From the NCBI GenBank assembly GCA_004352715.1, contig SCFE01000036.1:1185974-1235131 (forward strand): a DNA stretch of 49,158 nt, written 5' to 3'. The notes under the pieces are model-generated. The model saw only the letters and a list, made by a program, of their open reading frames with translations, ran no database searches and was not told the DNA's origin. The first letter of the stretch is position 1. Each line of letters opens with the position of its first letter. The position numbers and the translations under genes were made by a program. Source of the stretch: Hofstenia miamia. Taxonomy: Eukaryota > Xenacoelomorpha > Acoela. Positions 9,990-21,715 of the stretch are shown here, piece by piece.

Positions 9990-11486
9990 TATACTTTAAG
10001 AAGTAATTTTTTCTCTTAAGTAACGTTTTACGTAGTTATAGTAAAAGAACGAAAGCGAAATCGAATTTATTTTTTGGAAACCCGCCGAGCATTATTTTAT
10101 AGGCATTTCAAATTTTTTAATCTCTTTAAAAATGTATATTAAATATCTTCATAGATAATTGGCAATATACTATTTTAGTTTTAGTCTTAGATAGTTGTCA
10201 TGTTTATGTACATATTTTTCTAAAGAAGTAAGCCTTACCACAATAGGTTTTCGTCCAAGAAAGTTGTTTTACTATTCTACTCCAATTGTTCAATTTAATA
10301 TTTAAAATATATTTGAAAGAATATGAATTTATAAGAAAAACACTTGCCTAGTTTTCACCCTACTGAATGTACACCTGCAATAATTCGTGAGTTTGTTTTT
10401 CTGAAATTTATAGAGTTTCAACAAATGCTATTACGCATATTGTGGGATATCGTTTAACACAATGTCGCTTTGTCCTTCAATTAACGAATTTTACTTTTGG
10501 TCAACACGTTTCTCTTAATCATTGTTAGGAAATTTCACAGATGTAAACCTTTAAATTTTATCAATGACAAATTATTTATCATTGAATTTGATATAAAACC
10601 ATTTGTTCAATGTCTTATTGCATTCTTTACATAATTGTTTTATGTATTGTGAACCGTTTTTATACACATTTGCGATAAATTCTTTGAAATAAAATCAGTC
10701 TCGTTCTCAATACAATTTCTCCCTAACTTTGCCTTTATGAAAAGTCTTTTATTCAATTTAAAATGTTATTTTAGTAAGTTCATTTGTTTTTCAAGAATTC
10801 CTAAAAACTGCATTTTCAAAAGCAAGATTTTAGTTGATGTACATGTACATATTAGAGAAAATCATTATCAATTTATTAATGTAGTTATATAAAATGCATT
10901 TATTTTATATTGAAAACGTAAGTGTTTTCGCTTTTACCTCTTAGTAATTCTCGGCATCCCTTTGAAGTAATGTATATGTATAGGCTCTCAGTAAGTGAAG
11001 CGCTTAAAGTATTGTTTTTATTGAGAAACTTGCAATATACAGTATGTACTATTCGGAAACGTTTATTAATGTTGAGTAAACGACTACTTGGTCGCATATG
11101 TTTATTATATATAATAAAATTTTCTCAGAGAATATTATAAAATTCAATTCGGTTGAGAAAATCAGTCAACTGCCCTTTATACTCTGTGAGTACTCATTTC
11201 CCAAAATGGATTGAAAAAAAGCGTTCGACGACGTTACATCTTAAGTACATGGATTTAATTTATAAAAATATTTATCTTTATGACAGTTCAATTCTCAATT
11301 TCATTTCTGTAAACAGATGATTTCGATGACTTTAATCGCTGGTTTCATTTATGGAATTTGGTTTTTAAGTGTCAAAGAGTAGGGTTATAAGAATTTAAGC
11401 AAATAATCGTTAACCAATTTTAACATTTTATAATTTAGCTGTCATTTTTTGCGTGCATGTCTAATTTACTTGAAATGTAATTTTAG

Positions 11487-11775
11487 CTTGTCCACAAACA
11501 AAGATTCTAAACCCCTACCTAATGATAAGTTGCGGCTAATTTTTCCTTCAGTTGAGAATGTTCGATGGAGTTTAGAGGGTTACAGTGCCGGAGAGTCAAT
11601 TCCCTATAGTATGGGTGTTGCACAGAAACAAGAATGGCTCAAAACGTATTTTTATCGATGGTGTGCTGAGAAAACTGGAAGGTGCAATGCTTCACCGCAT
11701 ATTAAAACCTACACGGGTGTCATAAACCAATCATCCTTAGCCTGGTTTCTTTTAACAAGTGCTAACTTATCAAAG
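11487..11775 (+). CDS. TDP1: TDP1, exon with the second catalytic motif
   Basis: The acceptor TTTTAG ends at 11486 and the donor AAG|GTATG starts at 11776. The first base completes a serine codon with the previous exon (AG + C). The exon reads IFPSVENVRWSLEGYSAG, then SPHIKTY, then AWFLLTSANLSK. In family terms, SPHIKTY carries the catalytic histidine and lysine of the second HKN motif, and the asparagine of SANLSK completes it. These residues form the second half of the phospholipase-D-fold active site; the histidine acts as general acid on the covalent enzyme-DNA intermediate. All of these residues are intact, so there is no sign of decay. The exon ends in phase 0 after lysine, and the next exon starts AAWG, exactly as expected for the family. 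Confidence 0.95.
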
Positions 11776-14700
11776 GTATGTTGCCCAAATCGATTTTTGT
11801 TACGTGTTTGCGAATGGAAAATTACATAAGTAATAACATTTTCACTCATTATATTATGAGTTATACCGAAATACACGTTTTTCTTATCATTTTTTGGGAA
11901 ATAATTTTTTTCCTGTTGAATTGTTTCAATTTTTGGTGATCCGCATCCAACCTTAGATTAAATTTTGAATTTACGAGACATATAAATTAGAATATCAGCT
12001 CTATTTTTCGTTCTTTAATGATTTCACATTCGTAATTTCTTATTTTAATTTGGTAAAGTCATTTGTTGAAATTCATATGGCTTTGGCCTCAAATATATTC
12101 TGTTCAATGTTTTCGACTATATTTACAAGATATATAACAAATTCATGCACACAGTTCGACTGTAGTGTGTCTTTGGTATTAATTTACTAAAAATTTTGAG
12201 AACATATTTAGCATTATCTTGAAAATTTTCAAGGTTGGAATCGAATAATTATAATACCCTCTTGGATTTGGTACAACAAGAAGTTTACGAGCCCAATAGA
12301 CTCAATATGTGTAAAGTATAGCTGGGACAGGTTAATGATATTGCTCAGCCGGTGAATTGGTTAAAAATTGGAGGTTGTTCCAAAATTTTTTCTATAAAAT
12401 GTTTAGCACCAAAGTTAGGAATCACACTTATTGACTTCATTTCCATTTGATTTTTAGAAATTTTATGGTGATTATTTACTATTTACATGTTATTCACATT
12501 TTCAGTCTGAAACAAGTGTTTCATTTTTTGTGGCACACTTACATTCCTATTTGGATAGCAACATGAAACTGGTGTTTGATCTGAGATATTTAACAATTGA
12601 GTGTGTTACAGGAAATGTATTTATTTCGCAATTAACATTATTGCCCAGAATTCTGTATAACTATTCACTCAATTGTTTTTATGTTGACTCATACCAATAT
12701 TGTGAAATTATCTTCACTATTAGCTTTTTTCAATGTATCTCAGACAAAAGGCTGTGTATAACTCCCAAGATGAAAAAAGTTAGGCTTGCTTTCTGCAAGC
12801 ATTGTTTTCACTATACAATAGAGTCATGGAAATATGATTTTTTCACACCAAATGATGTTTTGAAAGCCTAATTCCCACCCCAATGTTGATAGGCATGCTT
12901 GATGTATTTCACCGTTTAGACTAAAACGAAATTTGTTCCAGGAACTGTACCATAGGATATCATTTAAAACTAGAACTTTTTTTCATCCCCAAATCAAGTG
13001 TTACAAGGTCTGTAATGTTGAAACCAAGTAAGATCAGTGTGTTGGAGTGATTCGATGTGCACAACTGGCAATCAATTATTTTTCGGACAACAAAAGCTGT
13101 CTGACTAAATTTAAACATTTATTTTGGTTTATATGCATGTCATTTTGCTCTTAGTTTTATAAGATATAGGCAGTGCTGCGTCTGCATGTCAATATGTTTT
13201 TGAGATAATATTCTTAGGTATTGTTAACATTCATTTTGTATTTCTGTTTTACAGCCATTGCAGTTATATGGTAAAGAAGATTTTTGATATTTGTCAGAAA
13301 ATTTTTGTTTATAAATTATCAGCAACACCGATTTTTTGGCCATGTTCCCACAGTATTCAATCGAACTTAAATATATTTACTTTGTGGGTAGTTGCAGGTG
13401 AACGTCGCTTAAGTCATCTCTTATGGCTCATAGTATCTAATGTTTTTGTCATATCTATGGGAAGTTTCTTCTAAATTTGAAAATATCATTAATCATTTTG
13501 ATAGTAAACAAGCAGTTGAAAATCAAATTGAAGTCATAATTTAGTAATTTGGTAAGAAAATGATACCATTCTTTCAAAATTGGTATATTTTTAAGGTCAT
13601 TAATTGTCCCAGGGTTGTATTTTTAGGTACAGGTTTAATTGTCGATGTCTTCCCACTGTCTGGAAAGCATCCATAGTCTAAGGAAATATTAAAAATTAAG
13701 CAAAAATATTTTGATATAGATCAAGTTGCTTCTTTAAAAGTCCAATGCTGTAGAACAACTTGTTTTTTGCAATTAATAAATATTTGAAGTGAAGGCGTGA
13801 AATAATTAAGATCCAGATTTCGAATTTTTGCAACATTTAGAGGACATGTCATTTCAAAAAGTAATTTACTGCTTGATTTAGACATGCAAACCTGTGTAAC
13901 TTACAACGTACACAAAAAAAGAGTGTGAAGAAAAACTTATTTGTAGTTATGATTTTGTGTCTAAATAATGCTACTCGTATTGAACTAGAAGGTGGAGTAA
14001 GAGAACAATGTTTCGATCTTCAGCACGGAATTCCTTTGAAATATACACATTTACTGACAATTCTCTTCTTGTTGTTTTCTCGTTTACCAAAAACAAGATT
14101 TGTTAAATTTTTTTAAGTAATCTTTTTCACGTTTAAACGATGTCAACATTGTGTTGAACTGTATTACTTCGTTTTAGAAAAATTGTAACTTTGTCCCCAT
14201 TCTAATTGACTATCAAGTTTCTGTTACGTCAGTAAATAAATTGCATAATAAGTTTCCTAATTAAGGTGACATTATAATCTATACATTCATCAGCCTTTTT
14301 GAGCCGCAAGAACATTATCACTTTCGAATTTCGAAAAGGATTCGATTTGGCCCATATTTTCTTTTACAACTTTGCAACCTTAAAATTCACGAATTTTGGA
14401 GTTGTAAGAATCCATAATTATCAGCAACGCTTTTGAGAGTAGAAGTTTTGTTTTTTGCTTAAATTGAGCTCTCTTAAAGTATTTTTCAAAGAGAAAATTG
14501 GTAATTCTCTGTTCACAGCAAAATCAGAGTATATATCAAACATTCAACCTAGGGTCCTACGAGTACTCGAATTCTACTCCAGGTCGGAGATCTCAACACG
14601 ACATTTCGAGTGCTCGAAACCAACTCGATACTACAATGATTGGCATCTGGTTTTCTTAATTTTTTTCCTGTTATGTCGAAGAACCCTTTAAATTTTCATT

Positions 14701-15153
14701 ATTTATGTCAAATCGCAAGCTATCAAGCATGGGTTCCCCTATTTATTTTAAATGTATTTTTTCTACTATTATATTGTCTTGTTCAATTGTTTAACATGTG
14801 GCAGTTATATATAGCTTAGCCTAACGAGAAAAATAAATCTAAATAATATTGTATCTGGACTCGCACTCGACCTAAGAAGTCAATTCGCAGGGGCCTAATG
14901 CAACATCTTATGTTTTCAATACATTTATCAGAATTATTTGTTAAAGTAATGAATAAATCAATAGCTTGTAGTTTAGCTGCAAATAGGTTTTATGTCCAAA
15001 ATCAAGCCATTTGCATTAAGAGGTCTAATTTTTTCCCAAATATATCAACGTGCGACGTCTTTATCCTTGCAGTATATGATGATTCTTGTATTCTAGAACT
15101 GTTAAATTTCTATCATTATTTATGTTAAATTTGTGCAAATAACTTGTGCTTAG
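11776..15153 (+). other. TDP1 last intron, 3.4 kb
   Basis: Phase-0 intron, donor GTATG, acceptor GTGCTTAG. It contains a small hAT element (14550-14897). Several short open frames (12530-12871, 13268-13474, 13925-14116) lack recognisable domains, and I regard them as chance. Nothing else was seen. Confidence 0.85.
14550..14897. mobile_element. Small non-autonomous hAT element (GAGTC-type family)
   Basis: The left tip is TAGGGTCCTACGAGTACTCG and the right tip, reversed, TAGGCCCCTGCGAA. Flanking 8-bp sequences ATTCAACC (14542-14549) and ATGCAACA (14898-14905) agree at 6 of 8 positions, consistent with an aged hAT target duplication. The tips match the better preserved members at 29806-30905 and 35114-35803. 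It has no coding capacity and lies in the last TDP1 intron. Confidence 0.7.
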
Positions 15154-15372
15154 GCCGCCTGGGGATCTTTTAATGAAAAAAACCGTCACTTATACATTCG
15201 TTCTTATGAAATAGGTGTTTTGGTTTTACCAGATAAGGGCAAAGATTTGTCATCGGATATACTTCCTTGGGATTTACCGCTTACTAAGTATTCACCCAAC
15301 GATCAACCGTGGGTTGTTGACAAAACATACTTAGCCGAAGATTCACATGGAAAGTCGTGGATAATCTCGTGA
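15154..15372 (+). CDS. TDP1: TDP1, terminal exon and stop
   Basis: The exon starts AAWG right after the acceptor TTAG and continues with HLYIRSYEIGVLVLP, LPWDLPLTKY, DQPWVVDKTY and finally DSHGKSWIIS before TGA at 15370-15372. The RSYExGVL, PxDLP, D+PW and D(T/S)HGxxW blocks are the C-terminal signature of TDP1, and the protein ends within one or two residues of the usual family end. This fixes the 3' end of the gene. Together the three exons encode about 236 codons, roughly the C-terminal 40 percent of a typical 600-residue protein. Confidence 0.95.
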   Translation, partial: AAWGSFNEKNRHLYIRSYEIGVLVLPDKGKDLSSDILPWDLPLTKYSPNDQPWVVDKTYLAEDSHGKSWIIS

Positions 15373-15676
15373 ATTATGTGCAGTATTTTGGGCAGTAGTT
15401 GGTTGCAATTTGAACTAATTTGTTTGCATTTGTATATGTAATATACGGTCAAATTCAACATATGCAGTAAAATATAGTTTAGATTTTAGATATATTTATC
15501 TGACTTAATATATATAATGCAATTGATCCCAAGGAATCTTCAAATTTCCAATATTAATTGTGTACAAACAAATGATAAATACAAAATTTTAAAATGTAAA
15601 ATTTGCAATATTTATTTAAAAATTGTAATTCAAACTTTCATTGGGAGTACACTACTATTGCTTTATGAAGATCAAA

Positions 15677-15682
15677 AATAAA
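15677..15682 (+). terminator. Candidate TDP1 polyadenylation signal
   Basis: AATAAA 305 bp after the TDP1 stop; another AATAAA lies at 15713-15718. Such hexamers are frequent in AT-rich DNA, so this is a positional suggestion only. Confidence 0.4.
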
Positions 15683-16379
15683 TTTCCGGACCAATTGTAA
15701 TCCTTCAAATGTAATAAAAATGTTTATAATGACAAATTTTGGTGGTCCTTGGAAGAGAAACATTCTATTGTAACAGCATGTACAAATATAGTATGAATAT
15801 GGTACAGAGGCAGCATTTACAAATTACAAATGACTAGTAGCAATGTTTAAATAGTTTAGCATGCTTACCTTATTCGTTATAGAATTTTTTATTTCAACAA
15901 ACTATTCCTAAAAAAACTTAATGTTAAAAAATCAAACTACTAACACCTTTCTCTAAGACGATTTACAAAGACAATTTTTTTGAAGAGTTTTATAAGTGGA
16001 TGAACAATCGTATAGGGAAATCAAATGTGCACTTCGTGGTAATGTTGTTTTAGTTATATTTCATGCAGTGGTTGGTATTCCAAACTTGTGATATCGATTT
16101 TTTCGATAGGCTTTTTACAGTATTTTTGTACGTAATTCATAGTAATCAGAATAATATTTAAACAATATTTCATCAGAATTTCAGAATTTTTACCTTATGC
16201 TTAGGCTTTTGTGAGTTGATTTTGTTGATGTAAAACTTTACTTTGCACCAAAGAAACAAGGTTTTTTTTGAAAAAATCTAAAAAATCTGACTTTTTATTT
16301 TAACAGGTTTTTGTAAAAAATCATGATTTGTTTTATTTTTATTCCAAAATAAACTTTGTTCAATTCATTTATACATTCA
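15683..16379. other. No gene seen
   Basis: AT-rich intergenic sequence between the TDP1 3' end and a LINE relic. No repeat boundary or open frame of interest was seen. Confidence 0.5.
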
Positions 16380-17699
16380 CTCACCACTTATGTAAACTTA
16401 TATTGTCCAACTAAGAAAATTTTGTCTAAACACGAAAGTTCTATTCATGAAATCATGCGTTTTTCCTGGTTAACTCCCAATCTAAAAAAAACTTGTTAAA
16501 TGCAAAAATCGGGCTTACAAAACCTACATACAAAATAAAACTGTTGACAACTACAGGCTATATAATATTGCAAGGAATAAATCAAATATTGAACTAAGAG
16601 CAGCACAAAACCGCTACATGAAATCCTTATTTAGTAGAATAAATGACCTTAAACGAAAATGGGACTTTATCAACAACGCACTGAATAGGAATAAAGGTCG
16701 TGTTTAACAATTGCATCTTATTAAAATACTAATGGAGCAATATTAACCAAACCCAAAGATATTGCTAATGAATTCAATGATCAATTCATTAACCTAGGCA
16801 AATATCTGGGGCCTTCGTTGTCCTTTATACCTGAAAAATCAAGGTACAAAGTTCCCCAATATTCTTTTTCATTCATATTTGTGACCCGATATGAAGTTCT
16901 TAAAGCTATTTTAAGCTAAAGGTCAACAAATCAAGCGGACCTTCCGAAATCCCGTCATGGTGTATTAAAGATTGTGCAAAATTCATCGTTAGTTCTTTGT
17001 CATATCATCAAACTCCCATATATAAAAAAGATAACCCTTTAAGATGTTGCAATTACCGGCCCATATCAATTATCTCGCCTTTTGCAAAAATTTTCGAAAA
17101 ATAATATTTGAACAAGTTAACACTTATGTCTATAACAACTCGATTCTTTCGAATACTCAATTCGGCTTTCGCAAAGGTCACTCCACCTCTGATGCCTGAA
17201 AATTGGAGATCTTATCTTGATAATAACCTTTTTGTCACAATTGCTTCTGTCGACTTGTCCAAAGCATTTGACTCCATTGATCATCAGATTCTTCTTAAAA
17301 AACTAGAATACATTGGTTTCAATTCTAATAGAATAAATTTAATAAGATGCTACTTAAGTGATCGATTTCAAAGAGTCAAAGTAAATGGTATATTTTCTAA
17401 CTTGGGTAAAACTTACAAAGGTGTTCCACAAGGTACGATTTTATTACTTCTGTTCTTTTCGTTGTATGTTAATGATTTAAATTGAAGTTCAAATCAATGA
17501 TTGTGGAATGGTACAGTATGCTGACAATACATGTATATACACATATGATTATCTAATAGAAATGTCTATTAGTAAATTAGAAAACAATCTATCTCAATTG
17601 CTAAGATATTTCAATATTTATAATTTAACTGTAAATCCCACTAAAACAGAATTCTGTTTTATATCTCCATTCAATAAAGATCATCGATCACATATTTAA
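16380..17699 (+). pseudogene. LINE (non-LTR retrotransposon) reverse transcriptase relic
   Basis: Conceptual translation with several frame changes gives a connector region near 16455 reading FSWLTPNLKKT, then a linker with RAAQNRYMKSLFSRINDLKRKW (about 16590-16665). RT blocks follow: VDLSKAFDSIDHQILLKKL (about 17249-17305; motif A with its catalytic aspartate), YKGVPQGTI (17415-17441; motif B) and MVQYADNTCIYT (17508-17543). The last is motif C, where the expected YADD is YADN, so one catalytic aspartate is lost. Stops and shifts at about 16705, 16917 and 17485 also inactivate it. No endonuclease domain was identified upstream. The style is that of jockey/CR1/L2-like LINEs; the clade cannot be settled by eye. 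Confidence 0.85.
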
Positions 17700-17837
17700 A
17701 ATTTTTAAAATATTTAAATATTTCAATTTTAAAATTGTTCAAGTTCAAGTTGAAACCTTACAGTAAACTGCAATTTCCTCTATATATGTGTTCAACTTAT
17801 CATTCGAGGACATCCAAATTCAGTAAAGTTAAGTTTA

Positions 17838-19230
17838 AAACATTCAAAGTCGAAAAAAATTACAATTCTAAGAACGTCAAATGGACTAGCATTTTTCAAC
17901 TGTCTTTTACGCATTATGATGAACTATATATAATAATATCTAAACAACTTAAAAGCATGCAATTTACAACAAGCAGCTCAAATAAACTCGAATCGAAAAT
18001 GCATATTGATGTCAAGTGAGCAAAAACATATTTAGAGATTCATTCTAGATGAGACAAGATATTGTTTATTAAGACATTATTTAAATGTATAAATTAGTAA
18101 TTTATCTGAATAGTGTCAATTGAAATGTATATAAAGCATTAGGATTGTCCATATTTTGGTCGTTTTTAAAAGTTGCGTTTAATTAGGAGAACCCTGTGTT
18201 AATAAATGTGTAATTTATTATAATTTTGCGTTTTTCGCAAGGCTAAAATCGACATGTTATGATAGACAAGAAGTCTTCAGAGCTCTCAAGAAGTAATTAC
18301 GTTCTTGAAGACGTCATCATCATGACATTTGCGAAAATTCCTAACGCCCCTTTTTCCAGAATCTGAAATGTTAAATATTTTTTGGCATTGAGTTATGCAA
18401 TTGTATTTTTCATAGTTTGATAGAGTTTTGATAAAATCAAACTAAATGTTTGTTTACATGCATTCAAATTTAATTTGATCTTTGCGAAAAATTGTTTGAC
18501 AGACTTAATTTACTTTAGTGACGTTACCAATGACGTAATTTATCCCTGCAAATTCCCAAGAAATTTTATCAATTATGCTTCCGTCGATTTAGTCTATAAA
18601 TGCTGGAAACAACGCAACAACGCCAAAAATATATTTTTCAACTAGGATTCTCCTAATTATTGCATTTTTGAGTGAAAAATTTCATTGCTTTCAAGGATGA
18701 TCCAAAAGAGAGATGAGTGTGGTGCGGTAATACCGAGGTAAGTAGTATAATAAAAAGTCCTTCTCATTCCACTTTTTTCTGATTGGTCGAGAGACGGAGT
18801 CCTTCCCGTTCCACTTTTTTCTGATTGCCGGAGGTGTTGTACTGACGTCATGGAAGTCATGTACTTTTACTAGTTTTTTATGTTATTTATGTGGCCTAAT
18901 TTAGTTTGCATTTTTTACTTTACAGTTTTTTATTAACATCACACATGAATTTAGTTTACATTTTTTTACTTTCCAACATTAACTTACATTTTTTAGTTTT
19001 ACTTTCACACATAACCTTACATTTTTTTTAGTTTTACTTTCACAACACACATAGAGATAAAGCAATTTTCAAAATTTTGCCAATTTTTTTATACATATTA
19101 CATAAATAATTGTCAAAGATCATTGAAATTCTATATGCAAGAAATTCATGTTTTTGGAATTATATTTTATTGCTAAATTTCTTCTGTAAAAGTCATAATT
19201 AATAAGTATTTTCAAACAAAAATATTTTGT
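17838..19230 (+). repeat. Repeat X, copy A
   Basis: Nearly identical to 24556 onward and, inverted, to 27840-29103. It begins near AAAACATTCAAAGTCG and includes a LINE-tail-like segment (18045-18120, AATTTATCTGAATAGTGTCAA, shared with 39319-39341). An internal inverted repeat pairs ATTAGGAGAACCCTG (18183-18197) with CTAGGATTCTCCTAAT (18643-18658). A perfect CRE palindrome TGACGTCA lies at 18843-18850 and an inverted CCAAT box at 18782-18786. Copy A lacks a 42-bp unit present in the inverted copy C. It is cut off at the single N at 19232, directly against repeat R1. Confidence 0.85.
18657..18860 (-). promoter_or_regulatory. Promoter-like module in repeat X (copy A)
   Basis: Read on the - strand the order is TGACGTCA (18843-18850, perfect CRE), CCAAT (18782-18786), then a TATTATAC stretch (about 18746-18753). 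This spacing resembles a polymerase II promoter of the CRE-CCAAT-TATA kind. The module is present in all three copies of X. An open frame covering it is discussed under findings. Function is inferred from motifs alone. Confidence 0.4.
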
Positions 19231-19232
19231 TN

Positions 19233-20383
19233 AAAATGTTTCTCTACAGAGTTTGTCAGTATATTCATACATAACTTTCATTTATTACAAACTTAAATGT
19301 TGGAAGAATTATCTTTAAGTGCAGGAGGATATAAATTAACAGTAGAAATCATCTTGTCAAATGATTTTTATTAATGTGTATTCTATATATTGCGTAATCT
19401 TTTCAGCAAATAGTAAAATTTATCGTTCAACTACATAATGTAATTTGTAGAATGCCTTAAGATGGGTATTTACATGCAATATTAAATAAAGCACATAAAA
19501 AACAAAACCATTAACGCTTCGAAATACAAAAAACTCTGAATATACAACTAGAAATTATCGAATTTAAGTGTATGTACGTTTTTCTTTCTCGTTTTTTAAA
19601 GTTTATACTAAAACTGTCATAAAATTTGAATTTTGTTAAATGTCTATGACGAAAAGATGTCTTCATTTTGACAGATTATTCAGTTTTTACAATGATTCAA
19701 GTGGTGGCGGTTGACTTTATTCAACAATGTAAGTCATTTTTGCATTTTAATAAGTTAATATTACAAATTTTGTTTCATGTGATTACGAATTACTATAAAA
19801 ATTTCACACATTTAATATCTTTGCTAACAAAATTTGTATTAGACTTGTTGAAAATCAATTTTGTAAAGGGGAATTGCTTCTAATCACACATCATTCTGAA
19901 AGCATCATAGAGAAAATAAATCCAAAAACAAAACTTAAAACATTACAAATTTTTATTTCACATATTTTGATTATTAGTTTTTTTTAGAATATAATTTCGA
20001 GATCTATGCATTTAGAAACGTAAAGTGGAGGTGTATGCAAAGTCAAAACATTATGCAAAACGAATATTTGTCAATTGTGTTAAAACATGTACTAGTGAAA
20101 TCATAACAAAGGAAAAGTTTCAGATGTATTAAACTTATAGCAATACATCGAAATCTGAAGCTAAATCTAGTAATAAATATACATATTTTAGACTCTCAAA
20201 TAGTGGAAAAGTACTTGGAAATCCAAAATATATTGGAATTTTCTCCAATGCTATGCCTTTGAAACTCTAACAAGATCAGATTTATTTTTAAAAATTCTCA
20301 ATCTCTATATGATTTTAAAACATTTAATATTAAGTTAAAATTAGGTTTTCCTAATTGCATATTGCGAGATATATATTTTATAT
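19233..20383 (+). repeat. Dispersed repeat R1, direct copy
   Basis: Inverted counterpart of 961-1690. It contains the exon-like block 19673-19728 (translation with YSVFT and DFIQQC) followed by GTAAGT. The copy is preceded by a single N at 19232 and stopped by a 1,000-N gap at 20384. It is on the same strand as the unidentified gene at 21645-23287, which carries a diverged form of the same block. Confidence 0.65.
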
Positions 20384-21383
20384 NNNNNNNNNNNNNNNNN
20401 NNNNNNNNNNNNNNNNNNNNNNNNNNNNNNNNNNNNNNNNNNNNNNNNNNNNNNNNNNNNNNNNNNNNNNNNNNNNNNNNNNNNNNNNNNNNNNNNNNNN
20501 NNNNNNNNNNNNNNNNNNNNNNNNNNNNNNNNNNNNNNNNNNNNNNNNNNNNNNNNNNNNNNNNNNNNNNNNNNNNNNNNNNNNNNNNNNNNNNNNNNNN
20601 NNNNNNNNNNNNNNNNNNNNNNNNNNNNNNNNNNNNNNNNNNNNNNNNNNNNNNNNNNNNNNNNNNNNNNNNNNNNNNNNNNNNNNNNNNNNNNNNNNNN
20701 NNNNNNNNNNNNNNNNNNNNNNNNNNNNNNNNNNNNNNNNNNNNNNNNNNNNNNNNNNNNNNNNNNNNNNNNNNNNNNNNNNNNNNNNNNNNNNNNNNNN
20801 NNNNNNNNNNNNNNNNNNNNNNNNNNNNNNNNNNNNNNNNNNNNNNNNNNNNNNNNNNNNNNNNNNNNNNNNNNNNNNNNNNNNNNNNNNNNNNNNNNNN
20901 NNNNNNNNNNNNNNNNNNNNNNNNNNNNNNNNNNNNNNNNNNNNNNNNNNNNNNNNNNNNNNNNNNNNNNNNNNNNNNNNNNNNNNNNNNNNNNNNNNNN
21001 NNNNNNNNNNNNNNNNNNNNNNNNNNNNNNNNNNNNNNNNNNNNNNNNNNNNNNNNNNNNNNNNNNNNNNNNNNNNNNNNNNNNNNNNNNNNNNNNNNNN
21101 NNNNNNNNNNNNNNNNNNNNNNNNNNNNNNNNNNNNNNNNNNNNNNNNNNNNNNNNNNNNNNNNNNNNNNNNNNNNNNNNNNNNNNNNNNNNNNNNNNNN
21201 NNNNNNNNNNNNNNNNNNNNNNNNNNNNNNNNNNNNNNNNNNNNNNNNNNNNNNNNNNNNNNNNNNNNNNNNNNNNNNNNNNNNNNNNNNNNNNNNNNNN
21301 NNNNNNNNNNNNNNNNNNNNNNNNNNNNNNNNNNNNNNNNNNNNNNNNNNNNNNNNNNNNNNNNNNNNNNNNNNNNNNNNNNN
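20384..21383. other. Assembly gap, 1,000 N
   Basis: Exactly 1,000 N, a placeholder for unknown length. It interrupts repeat R1, and open frames drawn through it are meaningless. Confidence 1.
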
Positions 21384-21541
21384 TAAATATCATTCTAATG
21401 TTGTTTAATTATGGAAATATGCTAGGATTTTATGAAAAGATAGATAGAATAAATTTAAAGCTTTGTAGAGAGCAAGGTCAAATAATAGAATTCACTGGTA
21501 CTGGTAGACTTTATATCAAGCTGGATATTTACATAGAATGA
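21384..21541 (+). CDS. Possible coding fragment at the gap edge
   Basis: From the gap edge the + strand frame starting at 21386 stays open for 51 codons to TGA at 21539-21541. It reads LGFYEKIDRINLKLCREQGQ and on to EFTGTGRLYIKLD. The mixed amino-acid composition is unlike the surrounding AT-rich noise. It might be an exon of the gene continued at 21645 (a possible donor GGTACTG or TGGTAGAC lies inside it), or the end of an unrelated frame. No family recognised. Confidence 0.35.
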
Positions 21542-21644
21542 AGAAATGACGGAAAATCAAAATTATTTCATTTGATGTTTGCAGTGTTTGTTTAAAGTCT
21601 ATACATTTGTGTTTTTAATTAAATATTGATATTATTTTTGAAAG

Positions 21645-21715
21645 TTGCAAAATGTAATGCATTATTCAGTTTTTACAAAGATTGAGTCAAGGATGGTTGA
21701 ATTTCTCCACTGCAG
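21645..21715 (+). CDS. Unidentified gene, small exon
   Basis: The donor TGCAG|GTAAGT lies at 21716 and a possible acceptor TTTTTGAAAG ends at 21644. The frame reads MHYSVFTKIESRMVEFLHC and ends in phase 2 (AG). The next exon at 22940 starts with T, making an in-frame AGT serine and continuing in the long open frame there. This match of phase and frame is the reason for calling an exon. The 5' boundary is uncertain. Diverged copies of this block lie in repeat R1 at 19673-19728 and, on the - strand, around 1313-1368, both also followed by GTAAGT. Confidence 0.55.

Larger units (their letters stand above)
4037..11486 (+). other. TDP1 intron, 7.4 kb, transposon-loaded
   Basis: This intron has a GTATCG donor and a TTTTAG acceptor. 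It holds a GC-richer patch (5335-5460), a tRNA-like scrap (6780-6890), an AT microsatellite (6952-6983), a long perfect hairpin (7251-7340), a TTAA-flanked element (7831-8649) and a Tc1 element (8697-9989). I saw nothing else in 4037-5334, 5461-6779 or 9992-11486. Small open frames at 10900-11140 on both strands are opposite-strand shadows of AT-rich sequence. Confidence 0.85.

Noticed and set aside
12530-14116. Open frames at 12530-12871, 13268-13474 and 13925-14116
   Set aside because: They lie in the last TDP1 intron and have cysteine/phenylalanine-rich chance composition, no domain and no splice support.
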